From Streptomyces musisoli (GTDB taxonomy: Bacteria > Actinomycetota > Actinomycetes > Streptomycetales > Streptomycetaceae), in assembly GCF_016741855.1 (NCBI RefSeq), contig NZ_JAERRH010000034.1, positions 1 to 38,728 on the forward strand: DNA of 38,728 nucleotides, read 5' to 3'. Under the pieces are notes generated by a model. It searched no databases and had not been told where the DNA came from. It was given only the letters and a program-made list of their open reading frames with translations. Positions 1 through 8,562 of this stretch are shown here, one piece after another; the first letter of the stretch is position 1; every line of letters starts with the position of its first letter. A program made the translations under genes and the position numbers.

Positions 1-2543
1 CCCACACCATCCTCGAAGAGGCCCCCGCGCAGGACCTGCCGCCCACGGACACCGAACCCGACGCCCCGGCAGTCGTCTGGCCCCTGTCGGCCCGTTCCGC
101 ACAGGCCCTCCCCGCACAGGCCGAACGGCTGCACACCTTCCTCGCGGACCGGCCCGGACTGCACCCGGCGGCCGTCGCCCGGGCCCTCGGCACCCGGCGC
201 ACCGCCTTCGACCACCGCGCGGCCGTCACCGGCACCGACCGGGACGGGCTGCTGGCCGCTCTGCGCGCCCTCGCCACCGGGGCGCCCGGCCCGACCGCCG
301 CGACCGGCCGGGCCCGGTCCGGGACCCGTACGGCGTTCCTGTTCACCGGCCAAGGCGCCCAGCGCCTCGGGATGGGACTCGAACTGCGCTCCCGCTACCG
401 GGTGTTCGCCGAAGCCTTCGACGCGATCGACGCCCGCCTCGGCCTGGACCTGGCAGGGATACTCGCGGGCGACGACGCCGGCACCGTCCACCGCACGCAG
501 TACGCGCAGACGGCACTGTTCGCCTACGAGGTGGCCCTGTTCCGGCTGCTGGACTCCTTCGGCGTGCGGCCCGACGCACTGGCCGGCCACTCCGTGGGAG
601 AACTCGCCGCCGCGCACGTGGCGGGTGTCCTCGACCTGGACGACGCCTGCACGCTGGTCGCCGCCCGCGGACGGCTCATGCAGGCACTCCCGGAAGGCGG
701 CGCGATGGTCGCCGTACAGGCCACCGAGGGCGAGGTACGGCCGCTGCTGGACGACCGCGTCGGACTCGCCGCGGTCAACGGCCCCCGTGCCGTGGTGCTC
801 TCGGGCGAGGAGAAGGCGGTGCTCGCCGCCGCCGGAGAATTCGCCCGGACCAGGCGGCTCACCGTTTCGCATGCTTTCCACTCACCCCTGATGGACGGCA
901 TGCTCGGCGAATTCCGGGCCGTGGCGGAGAAGCTGACGTTCAACCGGCCGGACATCCCGCTGGTGTCGGCCCTCACCGGCCGCCCCGCGCGGGACGAGGA
1001 ACTGTGTGACCCCGGCTACTGGGTGCGGCATGTGCGGGAGACGGTCCGGTTCGCCGACGCCGTCGCCGCCCTCACCGGCTCCGGCGTCGGCCGCTTCGTC
1101 GAACTCGGCCCCGACGCCGTCCTGACCGGCCTGGCCCGCGAGTGCACGGAAGCCGGCGACGCCGTCTTCGTCGCCCCGGGCCGACGCCACGGCAGTGAGC
1201 CCACCACCCTGATGTCCGCCCTCGCCCACCTGTACGCCGACGGCCTCACCCCCGACTGGGCCGCTCTCTTCCCCGGCACGGCCCGCGCCGAACTGCCCAC
1301 CTACGCCTTCCACCGGACGCGGTACTGGCTGAACGCGGACCTGGCCCTCACCGCAGGACCGCTCGCCGAGCCGCAGCCGGCCGCCGCGGCCCGCGAACCC
1401 GCCGGCACCGAGCCGCTGCGGCAGCGCCTGGCCGGTCTCCCGCAGGCCGGGCAGGAGGCCCTGCTGACCGACGTGGTCCGGGCCCGGACCGCCGCGATCC
1501 TCGGCCACACGGGGCCCGAGGCCGTCGAGCCCGACGCCGTCTTCCTGGAGATCGGCATGGACTCCGTCTCCGCGGCCGAGCTGCGCAACTCCCTCGGCGC
1601 CGCCCTGGGCACCGCCCTTCCCGCCGGTGCCGTCTTCGACCACCGCACCCCCGCAGCACTCGCCGCCGCCCTGCGCGGACAACTGGCCGGCGGCGCACCC
1701 CACCCGGACGGCGCCGGAGACCTCGAATCGGTCAGCGGACTCGTGCGGCGCGCGGCGGCCGACGGGAAGATGGCACAGGCCATCGAACTGCTCCGCACCG
1801 TCGCCGGGATCCTGCCCGGCTTCTCCTCCCCGGACGGACTCGGCGACATCACCGCCCCGGTGCGGCTGGCCGGCGGCGACGCCGCCCCGCGGCTGGTCTG
1901 CCTGCCCTCACCGATGGCACTCGGCGGCGCCCACCAGTACGCCCGTTTCGCCCGGCACTTCCAGGGCCGCCGCGACGTCCTGGTGCCCGCGGTGCCCGGC
2001 TTCGGCCCCGGTGAGGCGCTCCCGCTCTCCGTGGACGCGGCGGTGGACGTGATCGTGGAGGGCATCCGCAGGGCCTGCCCGGACGGGCGGCCGTACGTAC
2101 TCGTCGGCTACTCCTCCGGCGGACAGTTCGCCCACGCGGCGGCCGAGATCATGGAGAAGGCCGGACAGCCGGCCTCGGGCGTGGTGCTGCTGGACACCTA
2201 TCTGCCCGGGGACGACGGCAAGGACGAGCTGTGGCGGCAGATGTTCGACGGCATGCTGGACCGCGAGTCGTCCCTCGGCGGCTTCGGCACCGCCCGCCTC
2301 GCCGCGATGAGCCGCTACAGCGACCTCATCCAGGACTGCCTGCCGGGCGCCCTGGCGGCCCCGGTGCTGTTCGTGCGGCCCGGGGAGTCCTTCGCCGCCG
2401 GCACCGACGACTGGCGGGCACACTGGCCCGCGGCGCACGAGCCGGTCGACGTACCCGGTACGCACTTCACGATGCTCGAGGAGTTCGCGGACGCCACCGC
2501 CGCGGCGGTCGAGGCGTGGCTGACCCGGGCGACGGCCGGCTGA
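1..2543 (+). CDS. Terminal type I PKS module, 3' part: KS(end)-AT-ACP-TE
   Basis: Partial at the 5' edge: the reading frame is open from position 3, where the first residues HTILEEAP are the usual C-terminal end of a KS domain. The AT runs from about 330 to 1340. It has the active-site motif GHSVGE (Ser codon 591-593) and HAFH (870-881) in place of YASH, which predicts malonyl-CoA. The ACP follows, with GMDS (Ser codon 1563-1565). A type I thioesterase occupies about 1850-2530, with nucleophile motif GYSSG (Ser codon 2112-2114) and a C-terminal PGTHF histidine. No KR, DH or ER lies between AT and ACP, so this module should leave a beta-keto group. The TE makes this the last PKS protein, which by analogy releases the chain by macrolactam formation. 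Modules upstream lie outside the window. No convincing terminator was seen in the 122 bp downstream, before the convergent small gene. Confidence 0.95.
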   Translation, partial: HTILEEAPAQDLPPTDTEPDAPAVVWPLSARSAQALPAQAERLHTFLADRPGLHPAAVARALGTRRTAFDHRAAVTGTDRDGLLAALRALATGAPGPTAATGRARSGTRTAFLFTGQGAQRLGMGLELRSRYRVFAEAFDAIDARLGLDLAGILAGDDAGTVHRTQYAQTALFAYEVALFRLLDSFGVRPDALAGHSVGELAAAHVAGVLDLDDACTLVAARGRLMQALPEGGAMVAVQATEGEVRPLLDDRVGLAAVNGPRAVVLSGEEKAVLAAAGEFARTRRLTVSHAFHSPLMDGMLGEFRAVAEKLTFNRPDIPLVSALTGRPARDEELCDPGYWVRHVRETVRFADAVAALTGSGVGRFVELGPDAVLTGLARECTEAGDAVFVAPGRRHGSEPTTLMSALAHLYADGLTPDWAALFPGTARAELPTYAFHRTRYWLNADLALTAGPLAEPQPAAAAREPAGTEPLRQRLAGLPQAGQEALLTDVVRARTAAILGHTGPEAVEPDAVFLEIGMDSVSAAELRNSLGAALGTALPAGAVFDHRTPAALAAALRGQLAGGAPHPDGAGDLESVSGLVRRAAADGKMAQAIELLRTVAGILPGFSSPDGLGDITAPVRLAGGDAAPRLVCLPSPMALGGAHQYARFARHFQGRRDVLVPAVPGFGPGEALPLSVDAAVDVIVEGIRRACPDGRPYVLVGYSSGGQFAHAAAEIMEKAGQPASGVVLLDTYLPGDDGKDELWRQMFDGMLDRESSLGGFGTARLAAMSRYSDLIQDCLPGALAAPVLFVRPGESFAAGTDDWRAHWPAAHEPVDVPGTHFTMLEEFADATAAAVEAWLTRATAG

Positions 2544-2665
2544 CGCGAACGCGCCGGAACGGGATCCGCGGTCCCGGGAAACCGGTGGCGGCACGGGCGG
2601 GGCGGCGGGCCGAACGTGCCGCGGGGCGCGGTGGTCGAAAGGCCGTCCGCGCCCTGCGACTTATT

Positions 2666-2920
2666 TCACTTGGCGGCCTCACGGAAATGCGCCAACCACG
2701 CTTCGATATCGCAGCGGATACTGTCCGGATCAACACCTAAATGCAGGGAAATCTCATCCGCTGCCAATTCCGGTTCCCAGCCGCTGCGCTGGAGCGCCAG
2801 CCACATCGTCGTGCCGCGCGGACCGCACCGGTGCCGCTTGCCGGTGCGCCGGGAGAACAGCTCCAGATATCCGTCGGGCCGGACCTGCGCGGTCAGCTCG
2901 GGGTCAGGCCTCCTGGCCAT
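2666..2920 (-). CDS. Small PqqD-like protein (possible peptide-binding winged-helix fold)
   Basis: An 84-residue protein if the ATG at 2920 is used, which has GGGAAG four bases upstream. An in-frame ATG at 2932 would add four residues but has a Shine-Dalgarno-like stretch touching it. The C-terminal half, with LGVDPDSIRCDIEAWL, resembles the last helices of PqqD-type proteins (pattern: variable core, then VDPE..RADVEAFL). The N-terminal part (YLELFSRRTGKRHRC) could form the beta strands. PqqD domains bind leader peptides or partner enzymes, but a function here is not established. The gene contains a TTA leucine codon (plus-strand positions 2738-2740) and is visibly less GC-rich than its neighbours, both unusual in this window and suggestive of bldA dependence or separate acquisition. 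It is convergent with the terminal PKS gene and divergent from the ABC transporter unit. The family call is tentative. Confidence 0.6.
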   Translation of the reverse strand: MARRPDPELTAQVRPDGYLELFSRRTGKRHRCGPRGTTMWLALQRSGWEPELAADEISLHLGVDPDSIRCDIEAWLAHFREAAK

Positions 2921-3064
2921 GCGACTTCCCATCTTCCGAAGATTGTTCCGACAACTCCGACGGTACCCGCCAACCCGCCGGACAGCACGGGTGCCAACCG
3001 AACTCTTCCAAGGGGAGTCAGGTATTCGGACAGGGTGGTGGCGCTTATCCGGGTTAAGGGAAGT

Positions 3065-3085
3065 TTCCTCGACCTTGACGAGGAA
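3065..3085. repeat. Inverted repeat in the divergent regulatory region
   Basis: Arms TTCCTCG (3065-3071) and CGAGGAA (3079-3085) are perfect complements around a 7-bp spacer. It sits between the PqqD-like gene and the ABC ATPase start, so it may be an operator. A chance palindrome in GC-rich DNA is possible. Confidence 0.4.
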
Positions 3086-3125
3086 GGCCGCGGAGTTCGC
3101 CGGGATCCTGCCGAAACCTGCCCTG

Positions 3126-3151
3126 TCGAGGTAGAGAAACCTCTACCTCGA
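3126..3151. promoter_or_regulatory. Perfect 11-bp inverted repeat, candidate operator
   Basis: Arms TCGAGGTAGAG (3126-3136) and its exact complement (3141-3151) flank the 4-bp spacer AAAC. It lies about 97 bp before the ABC ATPase start and about 205 bp before the PqqD-like start. A weak -10-like TAATCT follows at 3193-3198 with no clear -35. The size and symmetry fit a dimeric regulator site such as TetR or PadR type, or the neighbouring response regulator. No T-tract follows, so a terminator is less likely. The binding protein is unknown. Confidence 0.55.
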
Positions 3152-3247
3152 ACCGGCCGGACAATGCCAATGTGCCGCGGCCGCACGGTTCCTAATCTGG
3201 TCCGCAGACACCGCGTGAGAAGCGCGTTATCTCATAGGGGAGCCCGA

Positions 3248-4051
3248 GTGCACACTTCACAGGACCTCCGCCGGGCGGAGGCGGTACGGCTGGACGCCGT
3301 GTCGAAGACCTATGGCCGGGGGGACAGCCAGGTGGCCGCTCTCCGCGGGCTCACCATGAGCTTCGCCGACGGCACCTTCACCGCCGTGATGGGTCCGTCC
3401 GGATCGGGCAAGAGCACCTTCCTGCACTGCGCCGCCGGACTGGTCCAGCCCAGCTCCGGCACGGTCACCGTCGGCGGCACCGACCTCGCCGGCCTGGACG
3501 ACACCCGGCTGACCAAGCTGCGCCGCGACCGGATCGGGTTCATCTTCCAGGCCTTCAACCTGCTGCCCGCCCTGACGGTCCTGCAGAACATCACCCTGCC
3601 GCTGCAACTGGCCGGACAGCGCCCCGACAAGAGCCTGATCCGCAACGTGGTGCAGCGCGTGGGCCTGGCCGAGCGGCTCGGCCATCTGCCGTCCCAGCTG
3701 TCCGGCGGCCAGCAGCAGCGCGTCGCCATCGCCCGCGCCCTGGTGACCCGCCCCGCCGTGGTCTTCGCCGACGAGCCGACCGGCGCCCTCGACACCCGCA
3801 CCGCCGCGTCCGTCCTCGCCCTGCTGCGCGAGTCCGTCGACACCGCCCGCCAGACCCTGGTCATGGTCACCCACGACCCGGTGGCCGCCTCCTACGCCGA
3901 CCGCGTGGTCTTCCTCGCCGACGGCACCTTCGCCGGCGAACTGCACCGGCCGACGGCCGACGCCGTCGCCGCCCGGATGACCAGGCTCGGCGCCTGGGAG
4001 GACGACACCCACCGGCAGACCACGTCGCAGCACTCGGGCGGTGCGTACTGA
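3248..4051 (+). CDS. ABC transporter ATP-binding protein, MacB/LolD type
   Basis: A 267-residue nucleotide-binding protein that would power the adjacent FtsX-type permease. Walker A GPSGSGKST is at residues 49-57, signature LSGGQQQR at 151-158, Walker B VVFADEPT at about 171-178, and the switch histidine in VTHD near 209. This arrangement is typical of MacB/LolD ATPases that drive export or mechanotransmission. The frame is open far upstream (to 2741), but GTG 3248 is chosen because AGGGGAG lies five bases before it and family similarity begins just after. The stop overlaps the permease start by one base (TGATG), so the two are translationally coupled. Export of the cluster product or self-resistance is inferred from position. 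The upstream region holds two inverted repeats. Confidence 0.93.
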   Translation: MHTSQDLRRAEAVRLDAVSKTYGRGDSQVAALRGLTMSFADGTFTAVMGPSGSGKSTFLHCAAGLVQPSSGTVTVGGTDLAGLDDTRLTKLRRDRIGFIFQAFNLLPALTVLQNITLPLQLAGQRPDKSLIRNVVQRVGLAERLGHLPSQLSGGQQQRVAIARALVTRPAVVFADEPTGALDTRTAASVLALLRESVDTARQTLVMVTHDPVAASYADRVVFLADGTFAGELHRPTADAVAARMTRLGAWEDDTHRQTTSQHSGGAY

Positions 4052-6561
4052 TGTGGCGCCTCGCACTGCGCACCCTGAAGTTCCGCCGGACGAGCTTCGT
4101 CGCGACCTTCCTCGCCATGTTCCTCGGCGCCGCGATCGTCATCGGCTGCGGCGGCCTGATGGAGACGGGCATCCGCATGGCGGCCGACCCGCAGCGCCTG
4201 GAGGGCGCCCCGGTCGTCGTCACCGGTGAACAGACCTACGACTCCACGGCCCTGACGGAACGTCACCGAATCGACCCCGCCCTGGTCGGCACGGTCACCG
4301 CGGCCGACGGCGTGCGCACGGCCGTCCCCGACGTGTCGTTCCCGGCCACCGTCCTCAAGGACGGCAAGCCGCTGACCGGCAAGTCCGCCTCGTACGGCCA
4401 CGGCTGGGCCGGCGCCCGGCTCACCCCCTATACCCTCGCCGTCGGTGGATCCCCCGCCGCCGGCGGCGAGGTCGTCCTCGACTCGGGACTCGCACGGCGC
4501 GCCGGCGCCCGTCCCGGGTCCACGGTCGACATCGTCGTCCAGGGAACCGCCCGGCGGTACCGGGTCGCCGGCGTCGCCGAGCAGCAGGGCGACCGCAACC
4601 CCGACGCCGCCGTGTTCTTCACCGACGCCGAGGCACGCCGCCTCGCCGGCGGCCGGATCGACTCCATCGGCGTCCTGCCCGCACCCGGCACCAGCGTCAC
4701 CGCCGTCGCGGACGCGGTGCGCTCCGCCGTCGGCGACCGGGCCGAGGTCCTCACCGGCGAGCGCCGGGGCCTGGCCGAACTGCCCGGCACCCTCTCCAGC
4801 CGGCGCACCGTCGTCATCCTCGCGGCCGTCTTCGGCTCGTCCGTCGTACTGATCGTCATGTTCGGCGTCGCCTCCACCCTCGGCCTGTCCCTCCAGCAGC
4901 GCGCCCGGGAGATGGCCCTGCTGCGCGCCGTCGGCTCCACCCCGAAGCAGCTGCGCCGCATGATCCTCAGCGAGACTGCCCTCCTGTCGGTGGGGTCCGT
5001 GCTGCTGGCCCTGCTCCCCGGATACGCCATCGGGCGGCTGCTGTTCGGCGTGCTGACCTCCAGCGGCGTGGTGTCGTCGGCCATCGTCTACCACGCCGGC
5101 TGGATCCCGATGGCCGTCGGAGCGGTCGTCACCGCCTTGGCCGCGGCCGGCGCCACCCGCTTCGCCGGACGGCGCGCCGCCCGCACCGAACCGGTCGCCG
5201 CCCTGGCGGAATCCACCGCGGGCACCCGCTGGTTCAGCGTGCCCCGGCTGCTGCTGGCGCTGTTCTTCCTCGCCAACGGCATCGGCCTGGCCGTCGCCAC
5301 CGCCACCGTGATGGAGGACGGCCCCACCCTCGCCAGCACCGCCGGACCCGCCTCCGTGCTCTTCTGCATCGGCCTCGCCCTGCTCGCCCCCGGCATCACC
5401 AAGGCCATGGTGGCGCTGCTGCGGCTGCCCGTACGCGCCTTCTCCGGGCTCGCCGGACAGCTCGCGCTGCGCAACGCCGCCACCGCCAACGTCCGCATGG
5501 CGGGCGCGGTCGCCCCGATCGTCCTGCTCATCGGCATCGCCACCGGCACCCTGTACATGCAGTCCACCGAGGACCACGTCTCGCGGACCTCCTACGACCG
5601 CAACATCCTCGCCGACTACGTCCTCGACTCCACGACCGGCGGCTTCGCCCCCGGCGTCGTCGACCGGGTGCGCACCACGCCCGGTGTGGCCGCGGCCTCC
5701 GAGTTCGTCACCAGCCGCGGCTTAGTGGACCGCCCCGGCGGCCCGGCCCAGACCGACCTGCGCGGCGTCTCCGCCGAGGGCGTCCGGCAGAGCCTCGACC
5801 TGCCCACCGTCGCCGGCTCCCTCACCGGCCTGCGCGGGGACACCGTGGCCCTGTCCGACAAGAAGGCCCGCGAGTACGGCGTCCAGGTCGGCGACCGGCT
5901 GCCGCTGCACCTCGGCGACGGCACCGCCCTACGCCCCACCGTCGTCGCCCTCTACACCGACAACCCCAAGCAGCAGTACCTGACGCTGCCCGCGACGACC
6001 CTCGCCCCGCACACCGGGGACGGACTGCCGCACCAGATCCTCGTCCGCGCCGCCGGCGGAAGCGGCGCCGAGGTCCAGCACCGGCTCGCCGCGCTGGCCG
6101 CCCGGGTGCCCGGCACCGAACTGGACGACAGCTCCTCGCTGGCCGGCCGGAACAACCAGATCCAGCAGATCCTGGTGTCCGCCAACTACACCATCGTCGC
6201 CATGATCGTGGGGTACGCCGCGATCACCGTCGTCAACACCCTGGTGTCGGTGACCCGGAAACGGCGGGCGGAGTTCGGCCTCCAGCGGCTCACCGGCGCG
6301 ACCCGCGCCCAGGTGCTCGCCATGCTGACCGTCGAGGGCGTCCTCATCGCCGTCATCGCCACCGTCCTCGGCACCCTCGCCTCCGCGACGACCATCGTCC
6401 CCTACAGCCTCGTCAAGAGCGACTCGTACCTGCCCTCCGGATCCATCGCCACCTACCTCGTCATCGTCGGCGGGTCGCTGCTGCTGGTGTTCGGCGCCAC
6501 GCTGCTGCCCTCCTGGCGTGGCATGCGCACCCCCGCCGTGGACACGGTGAAGGCCGCGTGA
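4051..6561 (+). CDS. ABC transporter permease, FtsX/MacB family
   Basis: An 836-residue integral membrane protein. It has an N-terminal membrane segment (about residues 20-38), a large extracytoplasmic domain to about residue 250, then a group of six hydrophobic segments. A second extracytoplasmic domain (about 505-700) and three C-terminal membrane segments follow. This is the duplicated MacB-PCD/FtsX layout of actinobacterial permeases, with about ten membrane helices. It pairs with the ATPase it overlaps by one base. Codon 558 is TTA (5722-5724, in ...SRG-L-VDRPG), very rare in Streptomyces coding DNA, so full-length translation may depend on the bldA tRNA. The substrate is unknown; the macrolactam or an intermediate is a reasonable guess from cluster position. 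The downstream kinase lies close behind (GTGA overlap or 86-bp gap, depending on its start). Confidence 0.93.
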   Translation: MWRLALRTLKFRRTSFVATFLAMFLGAAIVIGCGGLMETGIRMAADPQRLEGAPVVVTGEQTYDSTALTERHRIDPALVGTVTAADGVRTAVPDVSFPATVLKDGKPLTGKSASYGHGWAGARLTPYTLAVGGSPAAGGEVVLDSGLARRAGARPGSTVDIVVQGTARRYRVAGVAEQQGDRNPDAAVFFTDAEARRLAGGRIDSIGVLPAPGTSVTAVADAVRSAVGDRAEVLTGERRGLAELPGTLSSRRTVVILAAVFGSSVVLIVMFGVASTLGLSLQQRAREMALLRAVGSTPKQLRRMILSETALLSVGSVLLALLPGYAIGRLLFGVLTSSGVVSSAIVYHAGWIPMAVGAVVTALAAAGATRFAGRRAARTEPVAALAESTAGTRWFSVPRLLLALFFLANGIGLAVATATVMEDGPTLASTAGPASVLFCIGLALLAPGITKAMVALLRLPVRAFSGLAGQLALRNAATANVRMAGAVAPIVLLIGIATGTLYMQSTEDHVSRTSYDRNILADYVLDSTTGGFAPGVVDRVRTTPGVAAASEFVTSRGLVDRPGGPAQTDLRGVSAEGVRQSLDLPTVAGSLTGLRGDTVALSDKKAREYGVQVGDRLPLHLGDGTALRPTVVALYTDNPKQQYLTLPATTLAPHTGDGLPHQILVRAAGGSGAEVQHRLAALAARVPGTELDDSSSLAGRNNQIQQILVSANYTIVAMIVGYAAITVVNTLVSVTRKRRAEFGLQRLTGATRAQVLAMLTVEGVLIAVIATVLGTLASATTIVPYSLVKSDSYLPSGSIATYLVIVGGSLLLVFGATLLPSWRGMRTPAVDTVKAA

Positions 6562-6647
6562 GCCACCCCCTGACCGGGCCGTCTCCGCTTCCCCCGGGCG
6601 GGGGCGGCCCCTCCGTGACCGGCCGCCGGGGATGGGAGCATGAGGGC

Positions 6648-7946
6648 ATGAAGACTGTGCCGGTCTCGTGGCGCGGCCGGTTCGGCCGCGCCGCTTCGGA
6701 CACCCTGGTCGGCGTGGCCATCGCCACCGGAGCCCTGCTGTCGGTCGTTCTCTTCGTCACCACGGCCTACTTCGTCGTCATCGCCGTGATCGGCATCGGC
6801 TTCCTCGCGCTGCCGTACTGCACCCGGGCCGTGCGGTGGCTGTGCGACCTCAACCGGCGCGCGGCCACCCGCTCCGGCGTACCGGTGGAGCGGCCCTACC
6901 GGCCCGAACCGGAGGAGATCGAGAAGGACATCGTCGGCTGGATGCGCCGCTGCAAGTGGATCCTCGCCGACCCCGCGACCTGGCGGGACCTGCTGTGGCT
7001 GCTGCTCAACTGCGTGGTCGGGCTGACCGGTTTCGTCCCGGCCGCCCTGCTCTACTACGTGGGGGAGGGGCTGTTCCTGGCCTGCGGCCTGTGGAAGCCC
7101 CTCGCGGACGGCGGGCAGGGCCGCTGGTACGCCTTCGTCACGGTCGACAGCTGGCCCGCCGCGCTGGCCGCGGCCCTGCTCGCCCTCGTCGTGCTCACCG
7201 GCTGGCTGTACCTCGGCCCACTGGTGCTCAAGGGGTACGCCTACTTCGTCCGCTTCCTGCTCGGTCCCACCCGCCAGTCCCAACTTGCCTCCCGCGTCCA
7301 GCACTTGTCCGAGACCCGCACCGGAGCCCTGGACATCCAGGCCGCCGAACTGCGCCGCATCGAACGCGACCTGCACGACGGAGCACAGGCCCGGCTCGTC
7401 AGCCTCGGCCTGCAACTCGGCGCCGTCGACCGGAAGATGAGCCAGGACCCCGAGGAGGCGCGCCGGCTGCTGCGACAGGCCCGCACCTCGTCCGTGCAGG
7501 CCCTGCGCGAACTGCGGGACCTGGTCCACGGCATCCACCCGCCCGTCCTCGCGGAACGGGGCCTGGCCGACGCCCTGCGCGCCCTGGGCCTGGCCAGCCC
7601 GTTGCAGGTCACCGTGGTGGTGGACCTGCCCGGCCGGCTCCCCGACCCGGTCGAGTCCGCCGTCTACTTCGCGGTGTCGGAGCTGCTCACCAACGCCCTC
7701 AAGCACGCCGACGCCCGGGGCGTGGAGATCGTCGCCTGGCGCGAGGACGACATCCTGCACACCCGGGTCACCGACGACGGCCGCGGCGGCGCGGACGTCT
7801 CGGCCGGGAGCGGTCTGGAGGGCATCCGACGGCGGCTGGCATCCTTTGACGGGATCCTGGAGATCGACAGTCCTCCGGGCGGTCCGACCGTGATGAACAT
7901 GGAGCTGCCGTGCGCGTTGTCCTCGCCGAAGACCTCTTCCTCCTGA
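6648..7946 (+). CDS. Two-component sensor histidine kinase, NarL-system type
   Basis: A 432-residue sensor kinase. An N-terminal putative-sensor region carries paired hydrophobic segments at about 20-58 and 115-148, plus one near 170-190. A HisKA_3 dimerisation and phosphoacceptor region follows with ERDLHDGAQ (His243), then an HATPase_c domain with an N-box (SELLTNALKH) and G-box (DDGRGG, GSGLEGIRRR). The ATG at 6648 is preferred because the protein then begins with a typical basic stretch before the first membrane segment. An in-frame GTG at 6558 overlaps the permease stop (GTGA) and would add 30 glycine/proline-rich residues across a GC-rich, hairpin-prone stretch; that start cannot be excluded. 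It overlaps the response regulator gene by 37 bp. The signal is unknown; envelope stress or the exported compound is plausible next to an FtsX-type transporter. Confidence 0.92.
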   Translation: MKTVPVSWRGRFGRAASDTLVGVAIATGALLSVVLFVTTAYFVVIAVIGIGFLALPYCTRAVRWLCDLNRRAATRSGVPVERPYRPEPEEIEKDIVGWMRRCKWILADPATWRDLLWLLLNCVVGLTGFVPAALLYYVGEGLFLACGLWKPLADGGQGRWYAFVTVDSWPAALAAALLALVVLTGWLYLGPLVLKGYAYFVRFLLGPTRQSQLASRVQHLSETRTGALDIQAAELRRIERDLHDGAQARLVSLGLQLGAVDRKMSQDPEEARRLLRQARTSSVQALRELRDLVHGIHPPVLAERGLADALRALGLASPLQVTVVVDLPGRLPDPVESAVYFAVSELLTNALKHADARGVEIVAWREDDILHTRVTDDGRGGADVSAGSGLEGIRRRLASFDGILEIDSPPGGPTVMNMELPCALSSPKTSSS

Positions 7947-8554
7947 GGCAGGGAATCATCCAACTGCTGGAGGCCTACGGGTTCGAGGTGGCCGCCGCCG
8001 TCGACAACGGTACGGATCTCGCGGCCGCGATCGCCGAGCACCGGCCCGACGTGGCCATCGTCGACGTGCGGCTGCCGCCGACCTTCACCACCGAGGGCCT
8101 CCAAGCCGCCCTGCGCGCCCGCCGTGAGCGGCCCGGCCTGCCGATCCTCGTCCTCTCCCAGCACGTCGAGCAGATGTACGCGCGCGAGCTGCTGGCCGAC
8201 GGCACGGGCGGCATCGGCTATCTGCTCAAGGACAGCGTCCTGGACGACGAGCAGTTCATCGACGCCGTGCGCCGGGTCGCGGCCGGCGGAACGGCCATGG
8301 ACCCTGCCGTGGTCGCCCAGCTGATGACCAGTCACGCCCGGGACGAGCCGCTGGCCGCGCTCACCGCGCGGGAACGCGAGGTGCTGGAGCTGATGGCGGA
8401 GGGCTGCTCGAACACGGCGATCGCCCAGCGGCTCACCGTCACCGAGGGCGCCGCCGCGAAGCACATCTCCAACATCTTCACCAAGCTGATGCTGCCTCCG
8501 TCGAGCGACAGCAACCGCCGGGTGCTCGCGGTGCTCGCCTACCTCAACGCCTGA
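7910..8554 (+). CDS. NarL/LuxR-family response regulator
   Basis: A 214-residue regulator with an N-terminal receiver domain (acidic pocket EDLF at 7-10, predicted phosphoacceptor Asp52 in VDVRLPP, YLLKD lysine near 107). A C-terminal GerE/LuxR helix-turn-helix spans about 148-205 (LTAREREVLELMAEGCSN...IAQRL). GTG 7910 is used, with GGAG five bases upstream inside the kinase gene; the 37-bp overlap implies coupled synthesis. The usual receiver motif DD is ED here, which is common enough in NarL proteins. It is the only DNA-binding regulator visible in the window. It is therefore a candidate to bind the inverted repeats before the ABC genes, or possibly the CTAGGGG direct repeats found at four promoters; neither link is shown by the sequence. 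Confidence 0.93.
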   Translation: MRVVLAEDLFLLRQGIIQLLEAYGFEVAAAVDNGTDLAAAIAEHRPDVAIVDVRLPPTFTTEGLQAALRARRERPGLPILVLSQHVEQMYARELLADGTGGIGYLLKDSVLDDEQFIDAVRRVAAGGTAMDPAVVAQLMTSHARDEPLAALTAREREVLELMAEGCSNTAIAQRLTVTEGAAAKHISNIFTKLMLPPSSDSNRRVLAVLAYLNA

Positions 8555-8562
8555 ACACCCCT

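Noticed and set aside
2544..2665. Terminator after the terminal PKS gene
   Set aside because: Only a 5-bp stem around 2570 (CGGGA...TCCCG) was found, too weak to call.
2741..3247. Upstream extension of the ABC ATPase reading frame
   Set aside because: The extra 169 residues have no ABC similarity, run across the inverted repeats, and lack a ribosome-binding site. GTG 3248 has a good one.
6575..6625. GC-rich hairpin-like stretch before the sensor kinase
   Set aside because: Arms are imperfect and consist mainly of C and G runs. It is used only as an argument for the downstream kinase start, not as a regulatory element.
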